This document shows positions 19,863 to 30,930 of a DNA stretch of 64,000 nucleotides, one piece after another. Both the position numbers and the translations under genes were made by a program. The notes below the pieces were generated by a model. The model saw only the letters and a program-made list of their open reading frames with translations, made no database searches and was not told where the DNA came from. Each line of letters begins with the position of its first letter. Within the stretch, counting starts at the first letter, position 1. Origin of the DNA: Mitsuaria sp. 7 (GTDB lineage Bacteria; Pseudomonadota; Gammaproteobacteria; Burkholderiales; Burkholderiaceae_C); NCBI RefSeq assembly GCF_001653795.1, contig NZ_CP011514.1, positions 5,266,727-5,330,726 on the forward strand, given 5' to 3'.

Positions 19863-21377
19863 TCAGGCCGTCTGCTGCTGGCAGATCAGCCGTGCCCTGC
19901 CGGCCTGCTTGGCCTCGTAGAGGGCCGCATCCGCGGTCTGGATCAGGCGCTGTGCCGCGTCGCCGGTCTGGGGAATGAAGGACGCCACGCCGATCGACAG
20001 GCTCACCGAGCGTCTCACGGGCGAGCCCACGTGCTCGATCGCGGCCAGCCTCACGCTGTCCAGGCAGCGCTGCGCCACCACTTGCGCGCCGGCCAGGTCG
20101 GTGTCGACCAGCAGCACCGCGAACTCTTCGCCACCGTAGCGGCAGACCGACTCGCCGCCCCGGCCTGCACAGCTGCGCAGCAGCGTCGCGACGCGGCGCA
20201 GGCAGTCGTCGCCGGAGACATGGCCATAGGCGTCGTTGTATTGCTTGAAGTGGTCGATGTCGACCATCAGCAAGGCCAGCGGCCGGTTGGCGCGATTGGC
20301 ACGTTGCCATTCCGTCTGCAGCAGCTGGTCGAAGAGCCGCCGGTTGCCCACGCCCGTCAGGCCGTCCGTCGTCGACTGCCGCGCGAGCAGTTCGTTCGCG
20401 CGACGCAGCCGCTCCTCCTGGCGCTTGCGCTCGGTGAGGTCGGTGACGATGCAGACGTACAGGTGGATCGTGTCGGTGCGCACCTCGGCGAGCGCCAGTT
20501 GCAGATGCAAGGCCTCACCGCTGCGATGCCGCGCCGTGAACTCGCGCGGCTGGCCCAGCAGCGCACGCGGGTCCAGCGTCGCATCCGGTGTCGCGCCGGG
20601 CTCTGGCGCCGTCGCGGTCCCCGCACCCAGCAGCATGCCGATGTGCACGCCCTGCAGCTCCGCCGCGGTGAAGCCGAACAGCAACTCGCAGCTCGGATTG
20701 GCCTCCAGCACGTGGCCACCCGAATCGAGCGTCAGGATCCCGTTGGCCGCCGATTCGATCGTCGCCCGCAACTGTGCCCGGCTGGCCGCCAGCCGCTGCT
20801 GCTCGTGGATCAGGTCCGTCACGTCCATGCGCACGCCGACGATGCCGCCCGACGGCGTGCGCGATTCGTAGATGCGCAGCCACATGTCGTCGTGCACGCG
20901 CTGCAGCAGCGGTGACATCTGCTGGCCGCGCGCCTGCTTGCGCTCTTCCAGCCACTCGGGCTCGCGTCCCCGGGCTTCGGGAATGCCGCCGCGCGCGAGC
21001 GACTCGCGCACGAGGTCCTCGAAGGTGCACTTGTGCTGGAAGTGCCGCAGCATGTGCGGATAGATCTCGACCAGCCGCTTGTTGTAGGCGATCAGCCGGT
21101 CCTCGGCGTCGAAGATCTCCACGCTGGCCGGCAGCGCGTCGATGGCTTCCTCCATCGTGCGTTGCGCCAGCTTCGCCTTGGCCTGCGTGCGGGCCAGCGT
21201 CGACACCACCGCGACCGCCAGCACCACCGTCAGGACCAGCGAGGCCATGCCCAGCCAGGCCAGCCAGCCGTCCACCGCCATGCCGCCCAGGCTGACCGTC
21301 AGCACGATGGCCTGCAGACCGACCAGCAGCGCGAACGCGAGCAGCGGCCAGGTGCGGACTTCGGCGAATCGGTTCAT
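19863..21377 (-). CDS. Membrane-anchored PAS-GGDEF diguanylate cyclase
   Basis: A 504-residue signalling protein. Two membrane segments lie at about residues 10-32 and 38-60. They are followed by a PAS-like region ([21 protein letters not shown]), a second PAS domain ([20 protein letters not shown]) and a C-terminal GGDEF domain. The active-site loop is [12 protein letters not shown], a functional GGEEF form, and [14 protein letters not shown] is the metal/substrate block. The product-inhibition I-site position reads RGGE instead of RxxD, so feedback may be weak. It makes cyclic di-GMP in response to an unknown signal. Confidence 0.93.
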   Translation of the reverse strand: MNRFAEVRTWPLLAFALLVGLQAIVLTVSLGGMAVDGWLAWLGMASLVLTVVLAVAVVSTLARTQAKAKLAQRTMEEAIDALPASVEIFDAEDRLIAYNKRLVEIYPHMLRHFQHKCTFEDLVRESLARGGIPEARGREPEWLEERKQARGQQMSPLLQRVHDDMWLRIYESRTPSGGIVGVRMDVTDLIHEQQRLAASRAQLRATIESAANGILTLDSGGHVLEANPSCELLFGFTAAELQGVHIGMLLGAGTATAPEPGATPDATLDPRALLGQPREFTARHRSGEALHLQLALAEVRTDTIHLYVCIVTDLTERKRQEERLRRANELLARQSTTDGLTGVGNRRLFDQLLQTEWQRANRANRPLALLMVDIDHFKQYNDAYGHVSGDDCLRRVATLLRSCAGRGGESVCRYGGEEFAVLLVDTDLAGAQVVAQRCLDSVRLAAIEHVGSPVRRSVSLSIGVASFIPQTGDAAQRLIQTADAALYEAKQAGRARLICQQQTA

Positions 21378-21407
21378 CGCGGGAGCGGCGCCCGGGAGGG
21401 CGTCCGG

Positions 21408-21434
21408 AAAAAAGGGTGGCTGATCCTAGCCACC
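21408..21434 (-). terminator. Intrinsic terminator after the acyl-CoA dehydrogenase gene
   Basis: On the minus strand, GGTGGCT (21434-21428) pairs with AGCCACC (21421-21415) around a six-base loop, followed by a C and then a run of six T (complement of the A run at 21408-21413). It ends the phosphatase-dehydrogenase transcript before the GGDEF gene. Confidence 0.85.
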
Positions 21435-21537
21435 GGGCTCCTCAATGGAAACCGCTCTCCGGGGGGAGAAGCAGGTTCCTGCGACGTCCCCCCGTTGGTG
21501 TGATGCCACGCTTTGTGCGTGACGGTGTACGGCAGGC

Positions 21538-22797
21538 TCAGCCGCCGCGGGTGATCGGCATGTCGCCGGCGCCCGGCAGGGTCATGTGGCGGGCGAGCTC
21601 CAGCTTGGCCAGGGAGTTGCGATGCACCTCGTCCGGACCGTCCGCGAAGCGCAGCGTGCGCTGGCCCGCCCACATGTAGGCCAGCGGCGTGTCGTCGCTG
21701 ACGCCCATGCCGCCGTGGACCTGCATCGCCCAGTCGATGACCTTCAGCGCCATGCTGGGCGCGACGATCTTGATCATCGCGATCTCGGCCTTCGCGACCT
21801 TGTTGCCGACGGTGTCCATCATGTAGGCCGCCTTCAGTGTCAGCAGCCGGGCCTGCTCGATGCTGCAGCGCGCCTCGGCGATGCGTTCCTGCGTGACCGT
21901 CTGCTGCGCGATCGTCTTGCCGAAGGCCACGCGCGAGATCGCCCGCTTGCACATCAGCTCCAGCGCGCGCTCCGCCGCGCCGATCGAGCGCATGCAATGG
22001 TGGATGCGGCCCGGGCCGAGGCGACCCTGCGCGATCTCGAAGCCGCGACCCTCGCCCAGCAGGATGTGGTCCACCGGCACGCGCACGTTCTTCAGCTCGA
22101 TCTCCATGTGGCCGTGCGGCGCGTCGTCGTAGCCGAAGACGCTGAGGTGGCGCTTGATCGTGAGGCCCGGCGTATTCGCCGGCACCAGCACCATCGACTG
22201 CTGCTCATGGCGGCCCGCGTCGGGATTCGTCTTGCCCATCACGATGTACAGCGCGCAGCGCGGATCGCCGGCGCCCGAGGACCACCACTTCGTGCCGTTG
22301 ATGACGTACTCGTCGCCGTCGCGATCGATGCGGCACTGGATGTTGGTCGCATCCGACGAGGCCACGTCCGGCTCCGTCATCAGGAAGGCGGAGCGGATCT
22401 CGCCGCGCAGCAGCGGCTCCAGCCAGCGGTCCTTGTGGGCCTCGCTGCCGTAGCGCTCGATCGTCTCCATGTTGCCGGTGTCCGGCGCCGAGCAGTTGAA
22501 GACCTCCGGCGCCCAGTACACGCGGCCCATGATCTCGCACAGCGGCGCGTACTCGAGGTTGGACAGGCCTTCCGGCGCGCGCGGCGAGCGCGGCAGGAAC
22601 AGGTTCCACAAGCCGGCGGCGCGGGCCTTGGGCTTGAGCTCCTCGATCACCTTCGTCGGGATCCACGCATTGCCGCCGCGGCGGTTGGCGTCGATCTCCT
22701 CGTGGTAGCGCTTCTCGTTGGGATAGATGTGCTCGTCGAAGAACGCGAGCAGGCGCTCGCGCAGCTGTTCAACCTTGGGGCTGTAGTCGAAGTTCAT
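21538..22797 (-). CDS. Acyl-CoA dehydrogenase family protein
   Basis: A 419-residue flavoenzyme of the ACAD superfamily, which makes the alpha-beta double bond in acyl-CoA. The middle domain has [18 protein letters not shown] and the C-terminal helical bundle has [20 protein letters not shown] and [18 protein letters not shown]. The N-terminus ([20 protein letters not shown]) matches the long-chain/ACAD10-11-like group. Specificity cannot be read directly. It is the second gene of a two-gene unit, starting 11 bp after the phosphatase gene. Confidence 0.93.
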   Translation of the reverse strand: MNFDYSPKVEQLRERLLAFFDEHIYPNEKRYHEEIDANRRGGNAWIPTKVIEELKPKARAAGLWNLFLPRSPRAPEGLSNLEYAPLCEIMGRVYWAPEVFNCSAPDTGNMETIERYGSEAHKDRWLEPLLRGEIRSAFLMTEPDVASSDATNIQCRIDRDGDEYVINGTKWWSSGAGDPRCALYIVMGKTNPDAGRHEQQSMVLVPANTPGLTIKRHLSVFGYDDAPHGHMEIELKNVRVPVDHILLGEGRGFEIAQGRLGPGRIHHCMRSIGAAERALELMCKRAISRVAFGKTIAQQTVTQERIAEARCSIEQARLLTLKAAYMMDTVGNKVAKAEIAMIKIVAPSMALKVIDWAMQVHGGMGVSDDTPLAYMWAGQRTLRFADGPDEVHRNSLAKLELARHMTLPGAGDMPITRGG

Positions 22798-22808
22798 GGG
22801 AAGGTCCT

Positions 22809-23555
22809 TCAGCCGCGTTGGCTGCGATAGCGGAGGTACTGCGCGTACAGCGCTTCCATCGTGGTGGCCCGCTCATCCGCATGCAGCGGATGCGACGGGG
22901 CGAAATTGCAGACGCGCAGCAGCCAGCTGCCGGGGGTGTCCCCGGTCGGCGGCGCGACGTCCAGCACGTTGATGCAGGCCGGCGACTGGACCCAGCTGCC
23001 CAGCATCACGCGCTGGCCGCCGGTCACGGCGTGCGAGAGGATCGCGGCGTTGACGACGCCGTGCAGCACCAGCAGCGCGCAGTCCCAGTCAGGATCGGCC
23101 TGCAGGCGCTCGATGCCGCCCAGGACGCGGTCTAGCAGCTCGCCGACGCTCTCGCCGTTGAGGAAGCGCTGCGACTCGGCGACCGGGCTGCGCTGCAGGC
23201 CGTTGAAGGCCTGCGCCAAGTCCTCGTTCGGAATCTCGCCGAGACGTCCGCCGCGGATTTCCTGCCACTCGGGCCAGGTCTGCGGCTTCAGGTCGGTCTG
23301 GCCAGAATGGCGCAGCACCAGGTCCGCAGTCTCGACGGTGCGCGGCAGGCCCGAGACGATCGCGCGATCGAAGCGCACGCCCGCGGCGCGGAAGGCATCG
23401 CCGGCGGCCTGTGCCTGGGCGATGCCGTCGTCGTTGAGCCGCACCTGCTCGGGCAGCACCGGACGACCGGTCGATCCGTCGAAGTAGGTCACCGCGCCAT
23501 GGCGCATCAGGTAGATGCGACGGCGTTGCGGGCTGCGGGGCTGGGTGTCCAACAT
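22809..23555 (-). CDS. Histidine phosphatase family protein
   Basis: A 248-residue phosphoglycerate-mutase-like protein. The catalytic block is [17 protein letters not shown] near residue 12 with the phosphohistidine in RHG, and the second His is in [16 protein letters not shown] near residue 165. The family covers phosphatases for sugar phosphates, cobalamin precursors and proteins; the true substrate is not evident. It lies 11 bp upstream of the acyl-CoA dehydrogenase gene and is presumably co-transcribed, a pairing seen in other proteobacteria. Confidence 0.9.
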   Translation of the reverse strand: MLDTQPRSPQRRRIYLMRHGAVTYFDGSTGRPVLPEQVRLNDDGIAQAQAAGDAFRAAGVRFDRAIVSGLPRTVETADLVLRHSGQTDLKPQTWPEWQEIRGGRLGEIPNEDLAQAFNGLQRSPVAESQRFLNGESVGELLDRVLGGIERLQADPDWDCALLVLHGVVNAAILSHAVTGGQRVMLGSWVQSPACINVLDVAPPTGDTPGSWLLRVCNFAPSHPLHADERATTMEALYAQYLRYRSQRG

Positions 23556-23705
23556 GGCAGGCAGTGTGGCGCAACGGCAAGGGGCGCACTGTCACGCAGG
23601 CGGCAACCCGGAGCCGGGCCACAATTCGCCCGCCGCACGATGCGGCATCTCGAATGCTCTTCCTCCCGCCGCCCTTCTGACGCCTTGGTGACAAGCCCTT
23701 CCCCG

Positions 23706-25754
23706 ATGCCTTTCCATCGCCCTCACGGCCCGCATGCGGCCGGCGAGGTCCCGCTGCGCGACGACATCCAGGCCTTGCGCGCGATCGCCGTGTCGTGGGT
23801 GCTGCTGTATCACGCGCAGCTCCCTGGCGCATCGGGCGGCTACCTCGGCGTCGACATCTTCTTCGTCATCTCCGGCTACCTGATCACCGGGCTGATCCAG
23901 CGCGCGCTGCAGCGGGGTGACTTCACCTTCCGCGCCTTCTACAGCCGCCGAGCGCGTCGGCTGTTGCCGGCCGCGTACGTCGTGCTCGGCGCGACCTTGC
24001 TCGCGGCGCCGTGGGCGCTCAACCGCAGCGAGCAGATCGACTTCGTCGGCCAGCTGCTCGGCGCTCTGGGCTTCGCGAACAACGTCGTTCTCTGGCGGCA
24101 GACGGGCTACTTCCAGGGCGCGTCCGACCTCAAGCCGCTGCTGCATTTCTGGTCCCTGGCGCTGGAGGAGCAGTACTACCTCGTGCTGCCCGCGCTGCTG
24201 GTCTTCAGTCCGGCGCGGCTGCGGATCGGCGTTGTCGTCCTCGTCGCCGCGGCCAGCCTCGCACTGCTGATGTGGTGGCAGCCCCTCGATGCCAGCGGTG
24301 CGTTCTACCTGCTGCCGACGCGCGCATGGGAACTGGGCCTCGGATCGATCGGTGCGTTGATCAGCAACGCGGGGGCGGGTTCGGACCCGGTGCGAGGCGT
24401 GCCCTCGTGGCAGCGGACGTTGCGGTGGCTCGCATGGCCGGCGTGGGCGCTGATCCTCGTTGTTCCGATGGCACCGCAGTGGTTCGGTACGGCGCATCCC
24501 GGACCCGCCGCGCTGGTCGTCGGACTCGCGACGCTGGTCCTCCTGCTGCGCGAGCCTGCGAGCCTTCCGCGTGTGGCCGCTCCGCTGATCCGCATCGGCG
24601 ACTGGTCCTATGCGCTGTATCTCGTGCACTGGCCGCTGATCGCGATCCTGCACAACGCGTGGGTCGGACTGAAGGCGGATCCGCATGCGTTGATGGGATG
24701 GCGCATCGGCGCGGTACTGCTCGCGTTCCCCTTGGCGTGGGGGCTGCATCGCGCGGTTGAACGGCCCGCCAAGGCGCTGCTCACCGGTCGACGTGGCGCA
24801 TGGATCCTGGGCACAGGCACGGCAGTGCTCGCGCTCGGCGGCATCATGCTGGCGCTGCACAAGCCCGCGCCGGGCTCGATCGATTTCGTCGAGCTGCGCA
24901 AGGCCAACTACGGACTGTCCGCCAACTGCGATGCCGAGGAGCCCTTCGACGGTCGCGAGGAGTGCCGCACCCGTCCGGGCGCGCGATGGATGGTGTGGGG
25001 CGACTCCTATGCGATGCATCTGGTGCCGGGTCTTGTCCGCGTGGCCAGCGATCAAGGTCTGGTGCAGGCGACGAAGTCCTCGTGCGGACCCTTCCCCGGC
25101 CTGACGCCGGTGCGGCCGGAACTCGGCCGGGGCAACAGCTTCGCCTCACCGTGGATCGAGCAATGCCAGGCCTTCAACGCGTCGGTGCTGCGTTGGCTGG
25201 AGCGGCATCCGGAGATCGACACCGTGGTCCTGTCCAGCTTGCTGACGCAGTATCTGGACGAATCGAAGTATGAGCTCCAGCGCACGCGTGGCGATGGGCG
25301 CCTGAGAGGCGAGGCCGCGATGCGTGCTGCGCTGCTGGACGACATGACGGCGACCGTGAAGCGGCTACGCGCGATGGGCAAGCGGGTGATGGTGGTGGCG
25401 CCGCCGCCCTCGGCGCCGTTCGACATTGCGGGATGTCTTGAGCGTCGTCAGGCGCATCGCTGGACGATCGGTGCGACCCCGGGTTGCGTGATCGACGAGC
25501 GTGACGACGAACGTCGCCGTGCCGCCGAGCGCCGATTCATCACCGATCTGGCGAAGTCGGACGTGCGCCTGCCGGTGCTGCGTTTCGAGCCCTTGCTGTG
25601 CGACGGTACGACGTGCCAGGTCGAGCGCGATGGCGTGCCGCTCTACAGGGACCAGGGTCACCTGAGTCACGAGGGCTCGCGGCTGCTGATGCCGGGCGTG
25701 ATGTCCGAAGCGCTCGGCGAGCGACAGATTGCCCTCCTCCGGAGTCCTCGGTAG
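23706..25754 (+). CDS. Membrane acyltransferase fused to an SGNH domain (OafA/YrhL type)
   Basis: A 682-residue two-domain protein. The N-terminal acyltransferase-3 domain starts LRDDIQALRAIAVSWVLLYH (the conserved RAI and H) and GGYLGVDIFFVISGYLITG, with about ten membrane helices to roughly residue 390. The C-terminal periplasmic SGNH esterase/transferase domain has WGDSYAMHLVPG (nucleophile Ser) near residue 435 and GHLSHEGSRLL (Asp/His pair) near the end. Such proteins acetylate surface polysaccharides or peptidoglycan. An ATG 66 bp upstream is possible. No glycan cluster lies beside it. Confidence 0.92.
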   Translation: MPFHRPHGPHAAGEVPLRDDIQALRAIAVSWVLLYHAQLPGASGGYLGVDIFFVISGYLITGLIQRALQRGDFTFRAFYSRRARRLLPAAYVVLGATLLAAPWALNRSEQIDFVGQLLGALGFANNVVLWRQTGYFQGASDLKPLLHFWSLALEEQYYLVLPALLVFSPARLRIGVVVLVAAASLALLMWWQPLDASGAFYLLPTRAWELGLGSIGALISNAGAGSDPVRGVPSWQRTLRWLAWPAWALILVVPMAPQWFGTAHPGPAALVVGLATLVLLLREPASLPRVAAPLIRIGDWSYALYLVHWPLIAILHNAWVGLKADPHALMGWRIGAVLLAFPLAWGLHRAVERPAKALLTGRRGAWILGTGTAVLALGGIMLALHKPAPGSIDFVELRKANYGLSANCDAEEPFDGREECRTRPGARWMVWGDSYAMHLVPGLVRVASDQGLVQATKSSCGPFPGLTPVRPELGRGNSFASPWIEQCQAFNASVLRWLERHPEIDTVVLSSLLTQYLDESKYELQRTRGDGRLRGEAAMRAALLDDMTATVKRLRAMGKRVMVVAPPPSAPFDIAGCLERRQAHRWTIGATPGCVIDERDDERRRAAERRFITDLAKSDVRLPVLRFEPLLCDGTTCQVERDGVPLYRDQGHLSHEGSRLLMPGVMSEALGERQIALLRSPR

Positions 25755-25790
25755 CAAAACCGTCGAAGTACGGTTGCGATCGGGGACGGC

Positions 25791-25833
25791 ATGTCGTGGG
25801 GTTTCGGCGCTTGCCGCCGGGGCCCCATGACAT
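25791..25833. repeat. Long inverted repeat between convergent genes
   Basis: The 11-base arms at 25791-25801 and 25823-25833 pair with one G-T wobble, and the interior can pair further (CGGC with GCCG). It lies in the 116-bp gap where the acyltransferase and antiporter genes converge, so it could act as a two-way transcription boundary even though it lacks a T-tract. Confidence 0.5.
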
Positions 25834-25870
25834 GGCGGCCAACGCCCAGGCCCAAGCAGGTAGGCGGTTT

Positions 25871-27868
25871 TCAGCCCACCAACAACCCGTGTTCAGCGCG
25901 CGCGAGGGCTTCGGGCGTCCCTGACACGACGAGCGTGTCGCCGCCCTGGAGCACCAGGTCGTCGCTGGCGTCCTTCACCGCGCCATTCGGTCGACGCACC
26001 GACACCACGCTGACGCCCCAGGCCAGCAACCCGATCTCGCCGAGCGTGCGTCCTTCGAGGACGCTGGCCATCGGCAGGCTGATGGACTGGAGCCGGGCCT
26101 GATCGCGCTCTTCGGAGGTGTCATCATCGGCGCCGTGGAAGTAGCCTCGCAGCAGCCCGTAGCGGCGATCCCGCGCGTCGCGCGCGATGCGCAGCACCCG
26201 GCGCATCGGCACGCCGACGAGCGCGAGCGCATGGCTGGCGAGCATCAGCGAGCCTTCGATCGCTTCCGGCACCACCTCGGTCGCGCCGGCGGCGCGCAGC
26301 TTCTCCAGGTCGGTGTCGTCGATCGTGCGGACGACCACCGGCACGTGCGGCGCATGCCCCCGCACTTCATGCAGCACCTTCAGCGCCGAGGCCGTGTCGT
26401 GATACGAGATCACCACCGCGCTCGCGCGCGTCAGGCCGGCGGCGATCAGGCTGGGCAGTCGCGCCGCGTCGCCGAACACGACGCTCTTGCCCGCCGCGGC
26501 CGCCTGCCGCACGCGGTCCGGATCCAGGTCCAGCGCCATGTACGGGATGTGCTCCGTCTCCAGCAGCGTCGCCAGGTTCTGCCCGCTGCGGCCGTAGCCG
26601 CAGATGATCACGTGCGCATCCGTCTTGATCGACTTCTTGGCGATCGTCGTCAGCTGCACCGACTGCAGCAGCCAGTCGCTCGCGGACAGCTTCATGACGA
26701 TGCGGTTGCTGTGCTCGATGATGATCGGCGTCAGCAGCATCGACAGCACCATCGCCGCCAGCACCGGGCTGACCCACTGCGCGGCGATCAGGTTCTGCTG
26801 CGCGCCCAGCGTCAGCAGCACGAAGCCGAACTCTCCCGCCTGCGCGAGATACAGCCCCGTGCGCAGCGCGACGCCTGTCGGCGCCTGGAACAGCTTGGCC
26901 AGCCCCGCCACCAGCACGAACTTGGCCAGTGTCGGCACCAGCGTCAGGATGATCACCAGCGGCCACTGGTAGACCAGCGTCTGCCAGTCCAGCCGCATGC
27001 CGATGGTGATGAAGAAGAGCCCGAGCAGCACGTCGTGGAAAGGCCGGATGTCCAGCTCCACCTGATGCTTGTATTCGGTCTCCGCGATCAGCATGCCGGC
27101 CACGAACGCGCCCAGCGCCAGCGACAGTCCCGCATGCTCGGTCAGCCAGGCCAGGCCCAGCGTGACCAGCAGCAGGTTCAGCATGAAGAGCTCCTGGCTC
27201 TTGCGCCGCGCCACCAGCGTCAGCCAGCGGCGCATCAGGTGCTGGCCGCCGGTGAGCAGCAGCACCAGCAGCACCACCGCCTTGAGGGCGGCCCAGCCGA
27301 GCGATTCGATCATCTCGGCGCCGCTGCCGCCCAGCGCCGGGATCAGCACCAGCAGCGGCACGACGGCCAGATCCTGGAACAGCAGCACGCCGATCACGCG
27401 CCGGCCGTGTTCGCTTTCCAGCTCCAGCCGTTCGGACATCAGCTTCACGACGATGGCCGTGGAGCTCATCGCCATCGCCGCCCCGAGCGCCAGCGATCCC
27501 TGCCACCCGAGATCCCAGGCCCAGCCCAGCATCCCGAACAGCCAGCGCAGGAAGAGATTGCCCGCCATCGTCCCGCCGATCGTCACGACCACCTGCAGCA
27601 GTCCGAGTCCGAACACCATGGACCGCATGCTGTGCAGCTTCGGGAGGTTGAACTCCAGGCCGATCACGAACATCAGGAACACCACGCCGAACTCGGCCAG
27701 ATGCTGCACGCCGGGCACGTCGCTGGCGAGCGCCAGCGCGTTCGGACCGATCACCACGCCCACCACCAGATAGCCCAGGATCGGGGGCAGCTTCAACGAG
27801 CGGCAGACCACCACGCCCAGCACGGCGGCGATCAGATAGATGAGGGTCAGGTCCAGCGCGGTGAGCAT
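25871..27868 (-). CDS. KefB-type monovalent cation:proton antiporter (CPA2) with RCK domain
   Basis: A 665-residue membrane transporter. The N-terminal CPA2 exchanger domain (about 1-380) has many helices, beginning [20 protein letters not shown] and including [14 protein letters not shown] and [20 protein letters not shown] cytosolic TrkA-N/RCK domain follows, with the nucleotide-binding [18 protein letters not shown] near residue 420. A TrkA-C domain is at the end ([20 protein letters not shown]). It probably exports K+ in exchange for H+. The start MLTALDLT is used because upstream in-frame sequence antisense to the intergenic region is not protein-like. No KefF/KefG ancillary subunit is adjacent. 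Confidence 0.93.
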   Translation of the reverse strand: MLTALDLTLIYLIAAVLGVVVCRSLKLPPILGYLVVGVVIGPNALALASDVPGVQHLAEFGVVFLMFVIGLEFNLPKLHSMRSMVFGLGLLQVVVTIGGTMAGNLFLRWLFGMLGWAWDLGWQGSLALGAAMAMSSTAIVVKLMSERLELESEHGRRVIGVLLFQDLAVVPLLVLIPALGGSGAEMIESLGWAALKAVVLLVLLLTGGQHLMRRWLTLVARRKSQELFMLNLLLVTLGLAWLTEHAGLSLALGAFVAGMLIAETEYKHQVELDIRPFHDVLLGLFFITIGMRLDWQTLVYQWPLVIILTLVPTLAKFVLVAGLAKLFQAPTGVALRTGLYLAQAGEFGFVLLTLGAQQNLIAAQWVSPVLAAMVLSMLLTPIIIEHSNRIVMKLSASDWLLQSVQLTTIAKKSIKTDAHVIICGYGRSGQNLATLLETEHIPYMALDLDPDRVRQAAAAGKSVVFGDAARLPSLIAAGLTRASAVVISYHDTASALKVLHEVRGHAPHVPVVVRTIDDTDLEKLRAAGATEVVPEAIEGSLMLASHALALVGVPMRRVLRIARDARDRRYGLLRGYFHGADDDTSEERDQARLQSISLPMASVLEGRTLGEIGLLAWGVSVVSVRRPNGAVKDASDDLVLQGGDTLVVSGTPEALARAEHGLLVG

Positions 27869-28168
27869 GGCGGCGATGGTACTGGGCGCCCACCCCGGGC
27901 AGCCCCGGAAGCGACAAGACCGGGCGTCGGCAGGGCTCGCGGCCCGGCCTCCGTCGCATTCCACACACACATCGGCGCGTTGGGGGACAGCCCCGCGGGG
28001 AGGCCCGTCCACGCCGCAAGGGGCTTGGCTTTGGTCATGTCCGAGGCGCAAACTACCTGCCTTATGCATGGGGCGCATGCCCGCATGTGCACTCGGCTTT
28101 GCCGCACGTGGCGGACGGGCAGGGCTTCGGGGTACCGTTCGCGCCACCGAAAAGTTACGGAGCATTTC
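27869..28168. promoter_or_regulatory. Divergent control region between antiporter and glutamate dehydrogenase genes
   Basis: A 300-bp gap between two genes starting in opposite directions, so it must hold two promoters. I see G/C-rich short palindromes (for example around 28064-28090, GCATG repeats) but no pair of -35/-10 boxes strong enough to name. No open frame or structured RNA was recognised. Confidence 0.4.
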
Positions 28169-29440
28169 ATGCCCAACCTGTCTTTCGTTTCCCCCACGCG
28201 CAACAGTCCCTGGGGCACCTACCTGTCCCAGATCGACGCCGTCGAGCCCTACCTGGGCAAGCTGGCCCGCTGGGTGGAAACGCTGCGCCGCCCCAAGCGC
28301 GCGCTGATCGTGGACATCCCCATCGAACTCGACAACGGCACCATCGCCCACTTCGAGGGCTACCGTGTCCAACATAGCCTGACCCGCGGTCCCGGCAAGG
28401 GCGGCGTGCGCTACCACCCGGACGTCACGCTGGAAGAAGTGATGGCGCTGTCGGCCTGGATGACGGTCAAGAACGCCGCGGTGAACCTGCCCTACGGCGG
28501 CGCCAAGGGCGGCATCCGCCTGGACCCGAAGACGCTGTCGATGAAGGAGCTGGAGAAGGTCACCCGCCGCTACACCAGCGAGATCGGCATGATCATCGGC
28601 CCGACGCAGGACATCCCCGCGCCTGACGTGAACACCAACGGCCAGATCATGGCCTGGATGATGGACACGTACTCGATGAACGTGGGCGCGACCGCCACCG
28701 GTGTCGTGACCGGCAAGCCGATCGCGCTGGGCGGTTCGCTCGGCCGCGTGGCCGCCACCGGCCGCGGCGTGTTCGTCGTCGGTCGTGAAGCGATGCGTCG
28801 CCTGAACGTGAACCTCGAAGGCGCACGCGTCGCCGTGCAGGGCTTCGGCAACGTGGGCTCCGTGGCCGCGAAGATGTTCGCCGCCAACGGCGCCATCGTC
28901 GTCGCGGTGCAGGATCACACCGGCACCATCCTGAACGAGAACGGCCTGGACATGACCGACCTGCTGGACCACCTGGCCCGCACGGGCGGCGTGGGCGGCT
29001 TCAAGGGCGCCGACCGCATCGACAACGAGAACTTCTGGGACGTGAAGACGGACATCCTGATCCCGGCCGCGCTCGAAGGCCAGATCACCGGTGAACGCGC
29101 CAAGCGCGTGCAGACCCGCGTCGTCATCGAAGGCGCCAACGGCCCGACCACCCCGGACGGCGACGCCGTGCTGGCCGACCGCGGCATCATCGTCGTCCCC
29201 GACGTGATCGCCAACGCCGGCGGCGTGACCGTGTCCTACTTCGAGTGGGTGCAGGACTTCTCGTCGTTCTTCTGGACCGAAGACGAGATCAACGTCCGCC
29301 TGGACAAGATCCTGGTCGGCGCGTTCAAGGGCATCTGGGATACCGCGGAACACCACAAGATCCCGCTGCGCACGGCCGCGTTCACGGTGGCTTGCACGCG
29401 GGTGCTGGAAGCGCGCGAAGAGCGCGGTCTGTACCCCTGA
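28169..29440 (+). CDS. gdhA: Glutamate dehydrogenase (Glu/Leu/Phe/Val dehydrogenase family)
   Basis: A 423-residue enzyme interconverting glutamate and 2-oxoglutarate plus ammonia. The substrate region shows [18 protein letters not shown] and [15 protein letters not shown], the latter with the catalytic Lys near residue 115. The NAD(P) fold has [15 protein letters not shown] near residue 235. [17 protein letters not shown] is the other hallmark. The length matches the hexameric short GDH of about 420 residues, closer to NAD-type enzymes than to E. coli GdhA (447). It is monocistronic and closed by a terminator. Cofactor preference is inferred only. Confidence 0.95.
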   Translation: MPNLSFVSPTRNSPWGTYLSQIDAVEPYLGKLARWVETLRRPKRALIVDIPIELDNGTIAHFEGYRVQHSLTRGPGKGGVRYHPDVTLEEVMALSAWMTVKNAAVNLPYGGAKGGIRLDPKTLSMKELEKVTRRYTSEIGMIIGPTQDIPAPDVNTNGQIMAWMMDTYSMNVGATATGVVTGKPIALGGSLGRVAATGRGVFVVGREAMRRLNVNLEGARVAVQGFGNVGSVAAKMFAANGAIVVAVQDHTGTILNENGLDMTDLLDHLARTGGVGGFKGADRIDNENFWDVKTDILIPAALEGQITGERAKRVQTRVVIEGANGPTTPDGDAVLADRGIIVVPDVIANAGGVTVSYFEWVQDFSSFFWTEDEINVRLDKILVGAFKGIWDTAEHHKIPLRTAAFTVACTRVLEAREERGLYP

Positions 29441-29474
29441 GTCGTCGACCGCGGTTTCTCGCGGTTACGGACGG

Positions 29475-29499
29475 AACGGGCGCCTCGGCGCCCGTTTTT
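29475..29499 (+). terminator. Intrinsic terminator after gdhA
   Basis: AACGGGCGCC at 29475-29484 pairs with GGCGCCCGTT at 29487-29496, and the T run extends through 29499. It also lies just before the 3' end of the convergent DJ-1/PfpI gene. Confidence 0.9.
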
Positions 29500-29508
29500 C
29501 ATTTCCAC

Positions 29509-30087
29509 TCAGTGTGTGATCTTCGTTCCGAGCACGGCGAGGAACTGCGCGATCCATGCGGGATGCGCGGGCCATGCCGGCGCGGTGACGAGCTTGCCGT
29601 CGGTGACCGCCTGGTCGACCGGGATGTCGGCGAAGCTCGCGCCGGCGAGCTCGACCTCGGCCGCGCAGGCCGGATAGGCGGAGACCTTCTTGCCGCGGAT
29701 GATGCCGGCCGCGGCCAGCAGCTGGGCGCCGTGGCAGATGGCCGCGATGGGCTTGTCCGCCTTCGCGAAATGCTGCACCAGCGGCAGCACGCCCGGCATC
29801 GTGCGCAGATATTCCGGCGCGCGGCCGCCCGGGATCACCAGCGCGTCGTAGTCTTCCGGCTTGATGTCGTCGAAGCTCGCGTTCAAGGTGAAGCGGTGAC
29901 CCGGCTTCTCCGAATAGGTCTGCGCGCCCTCGAAGTCATGGATCGCCGTCAGGACGAAGTCCCCGGCCTTCTTGCCCGGGCAGATCGCGTCGACCCGGTG
30001 TCCCACCGCCTGCAGTGCCTGGAACGGCACCATCAGCTCGTAGTCCTCGACGTAATCGCCGGCCAGCAGCAGCAGCTTCTTGCCCAT
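29509..30087 (-). CDS. DJ-1/PfpI-family protein
   Basis: A 192-residue class I glutamine amidotransferase-like protein. The nucleophile elbow is [14 protein letters not shown] near residue 117 with Cys, preceded by the acidic residue in [12 protein letters not shown]. The first motif is [18 protein letters not shown], with Glu near residue 14-17. Family members include deglycase-like, chaperone-like and stress proteins (YhbO/PfpI group); a catalytic role is not proven here. It is transcribed convergently with gdhA and follows the PAP2 gene on the same strand. Confidence 0.92.
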   Translation of the reverse strand: MGKKLLLLAGDYVEDYELMVPFQALQAVGHRVDAICPGKKAGDFVLTAIHDFEGAQTYSEKPGHRFTLNASFDDIKPEDYDALVIPGGRAPEYLRTMPGVLPLVQHFAKADKPIAAICHGAQLLAAAGIIRGKKVSAYPACAAEVELAGASFADIPVDQAVTDGKLVTAPAWPAHPAWIAQFLAVLGTKITH

Positions 30088-30157
30088 CGCATCTCTCCAG
30101 AGTCGGTTGCAGGAGCGCCGATTCTGGGAGGCCGCGATCGTCAGGGCGATGAATCCG

Positions 30158-30907
30158 TCATGTACCCGCGTCGGCGTCGCGGACTCGCAGCCACGGCGCG
30201 GCGACGACCGCGAGGGTCCAGCAGATCCAGCCGGTCCACATCGTGTGGCTCGGGTAATGCGCGCCGCGCGCCATCTGGGCGAAGCCGTAGAGCACGCCCA
30301 TCGTCACGACCGCGCCGAGCGCGAAGCGCGCCTGACGGGGATAGGCGCGGCGCAGCATGAAGAACAGGCTGAAGAAGGCGAAGGCGGAACTCGCATGGCC
30401 GGACGGGAAGCAATGCCCCGGGCCGCCGTCGCGAATGCCGAATTGCCAGTGCGACACGTAGTGCGCCACGCCGCCGAATTCGGCCAGGTCCCAGGGGCAG
30501 CTCGTCGTGCTGCCCTGCTTCATCAGCGGGATGAGGATCAGGCTGACCGCCGTCAGCGCCACCGCGCCCCAGCGCTCGCGGCGCGTGAGTCCAGGCCACA
30601 GCGGCCGCACCGCGTTGATCACCAGCATCACGGCCAGTCCGGTGGCCATCCAGCGGCCGCCTTGATGCAGCAGGCCCGAGGTCATCCAGTGGTCGCGCAG
30701 CGCAAAGCCATGCGCATCGGCGAACAGCCGGACGACCGCGAGGTCCCATCCGGCGAAGTCCCAGAGCAGCAGCGCGGCCAGGCCGGCCAGGGCGACCAGC
30801 CATCCGCGCCGCAGCGCCGGGAGGGTCATCGCCCCGACGGGCGACAGGACCGGCGCCGCGGTCGAGCCGGCGCCGAACTGGAGGGAGGACAGGGGATGCG
30901 GCTTCAC
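30158..30907 (-). CDS. PAP2-family membrane phosphatase
   Basis: A 249-residue integral membrane phosphatase with about six helices. The three-part acid phosphatase signature is present: [12 protein letters not shown] (motif 1), [14 protein letters not shown] (motif 2, near residue 165) and [15 protein letters not shown] (motif 3, with the catalytic His). Relatives remove phosphate from undecaprenyl diphosphate, phosphatidic acid or lipid A. Four tandem 11-bp boxes lie between this gene and the divergent two-component regulator, so it is probably its target. That arrangement resembles PmrAB-controlled lipid A modification, but the substrate is inferred. Confidence 0.92.
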   Translation of the reverse strand: MKPHPLSSLQFGAGSTAAPVLSPVGAMTLPALRRGWLVALAGLAALLLWDFAGWDLAVVRLFADAHGFALRDHWMTSGLLHQGGRWMATGLAVMLVINAVRPLWPGLTRRERWGAVALTAVSLILIPLMKQGSTTSCPWDLAEFGGVAHYVSHWQFGIRDGGPGHCFPSGHASSAFAFFSLFFMLRRAYPRQARFALGAVVTMGVLYGFAQMARGAHYPSHTMWTGWICWTLAVVAAPWLRVRDADAGT

Positions 30908-30930
30908 GCGGGGCAGTGGGCGCTCCGGCG

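Noticed and set aside
21435..21537. Possible cyclic di-GMP riboswitch ahead of the GGDEF gene
   Set aside because: Some hairpins exist, but none of the conserved GEMM blocks are present on either strand.
26135..28168. N-terminal extension of glutamate dehydrogenase over the antiporter gene
   Set aside because: Antisense to the antiporter, with repetitive Arg/His/Gln composition; the family start is at 28169.
27869..29356. N-terminal extension of the antiporter reading through gdhA antisense
   Set aside because: The extension is antisense to glutamate dehydrogenase and does not match the CPA2 family; the normal start is at 27868.
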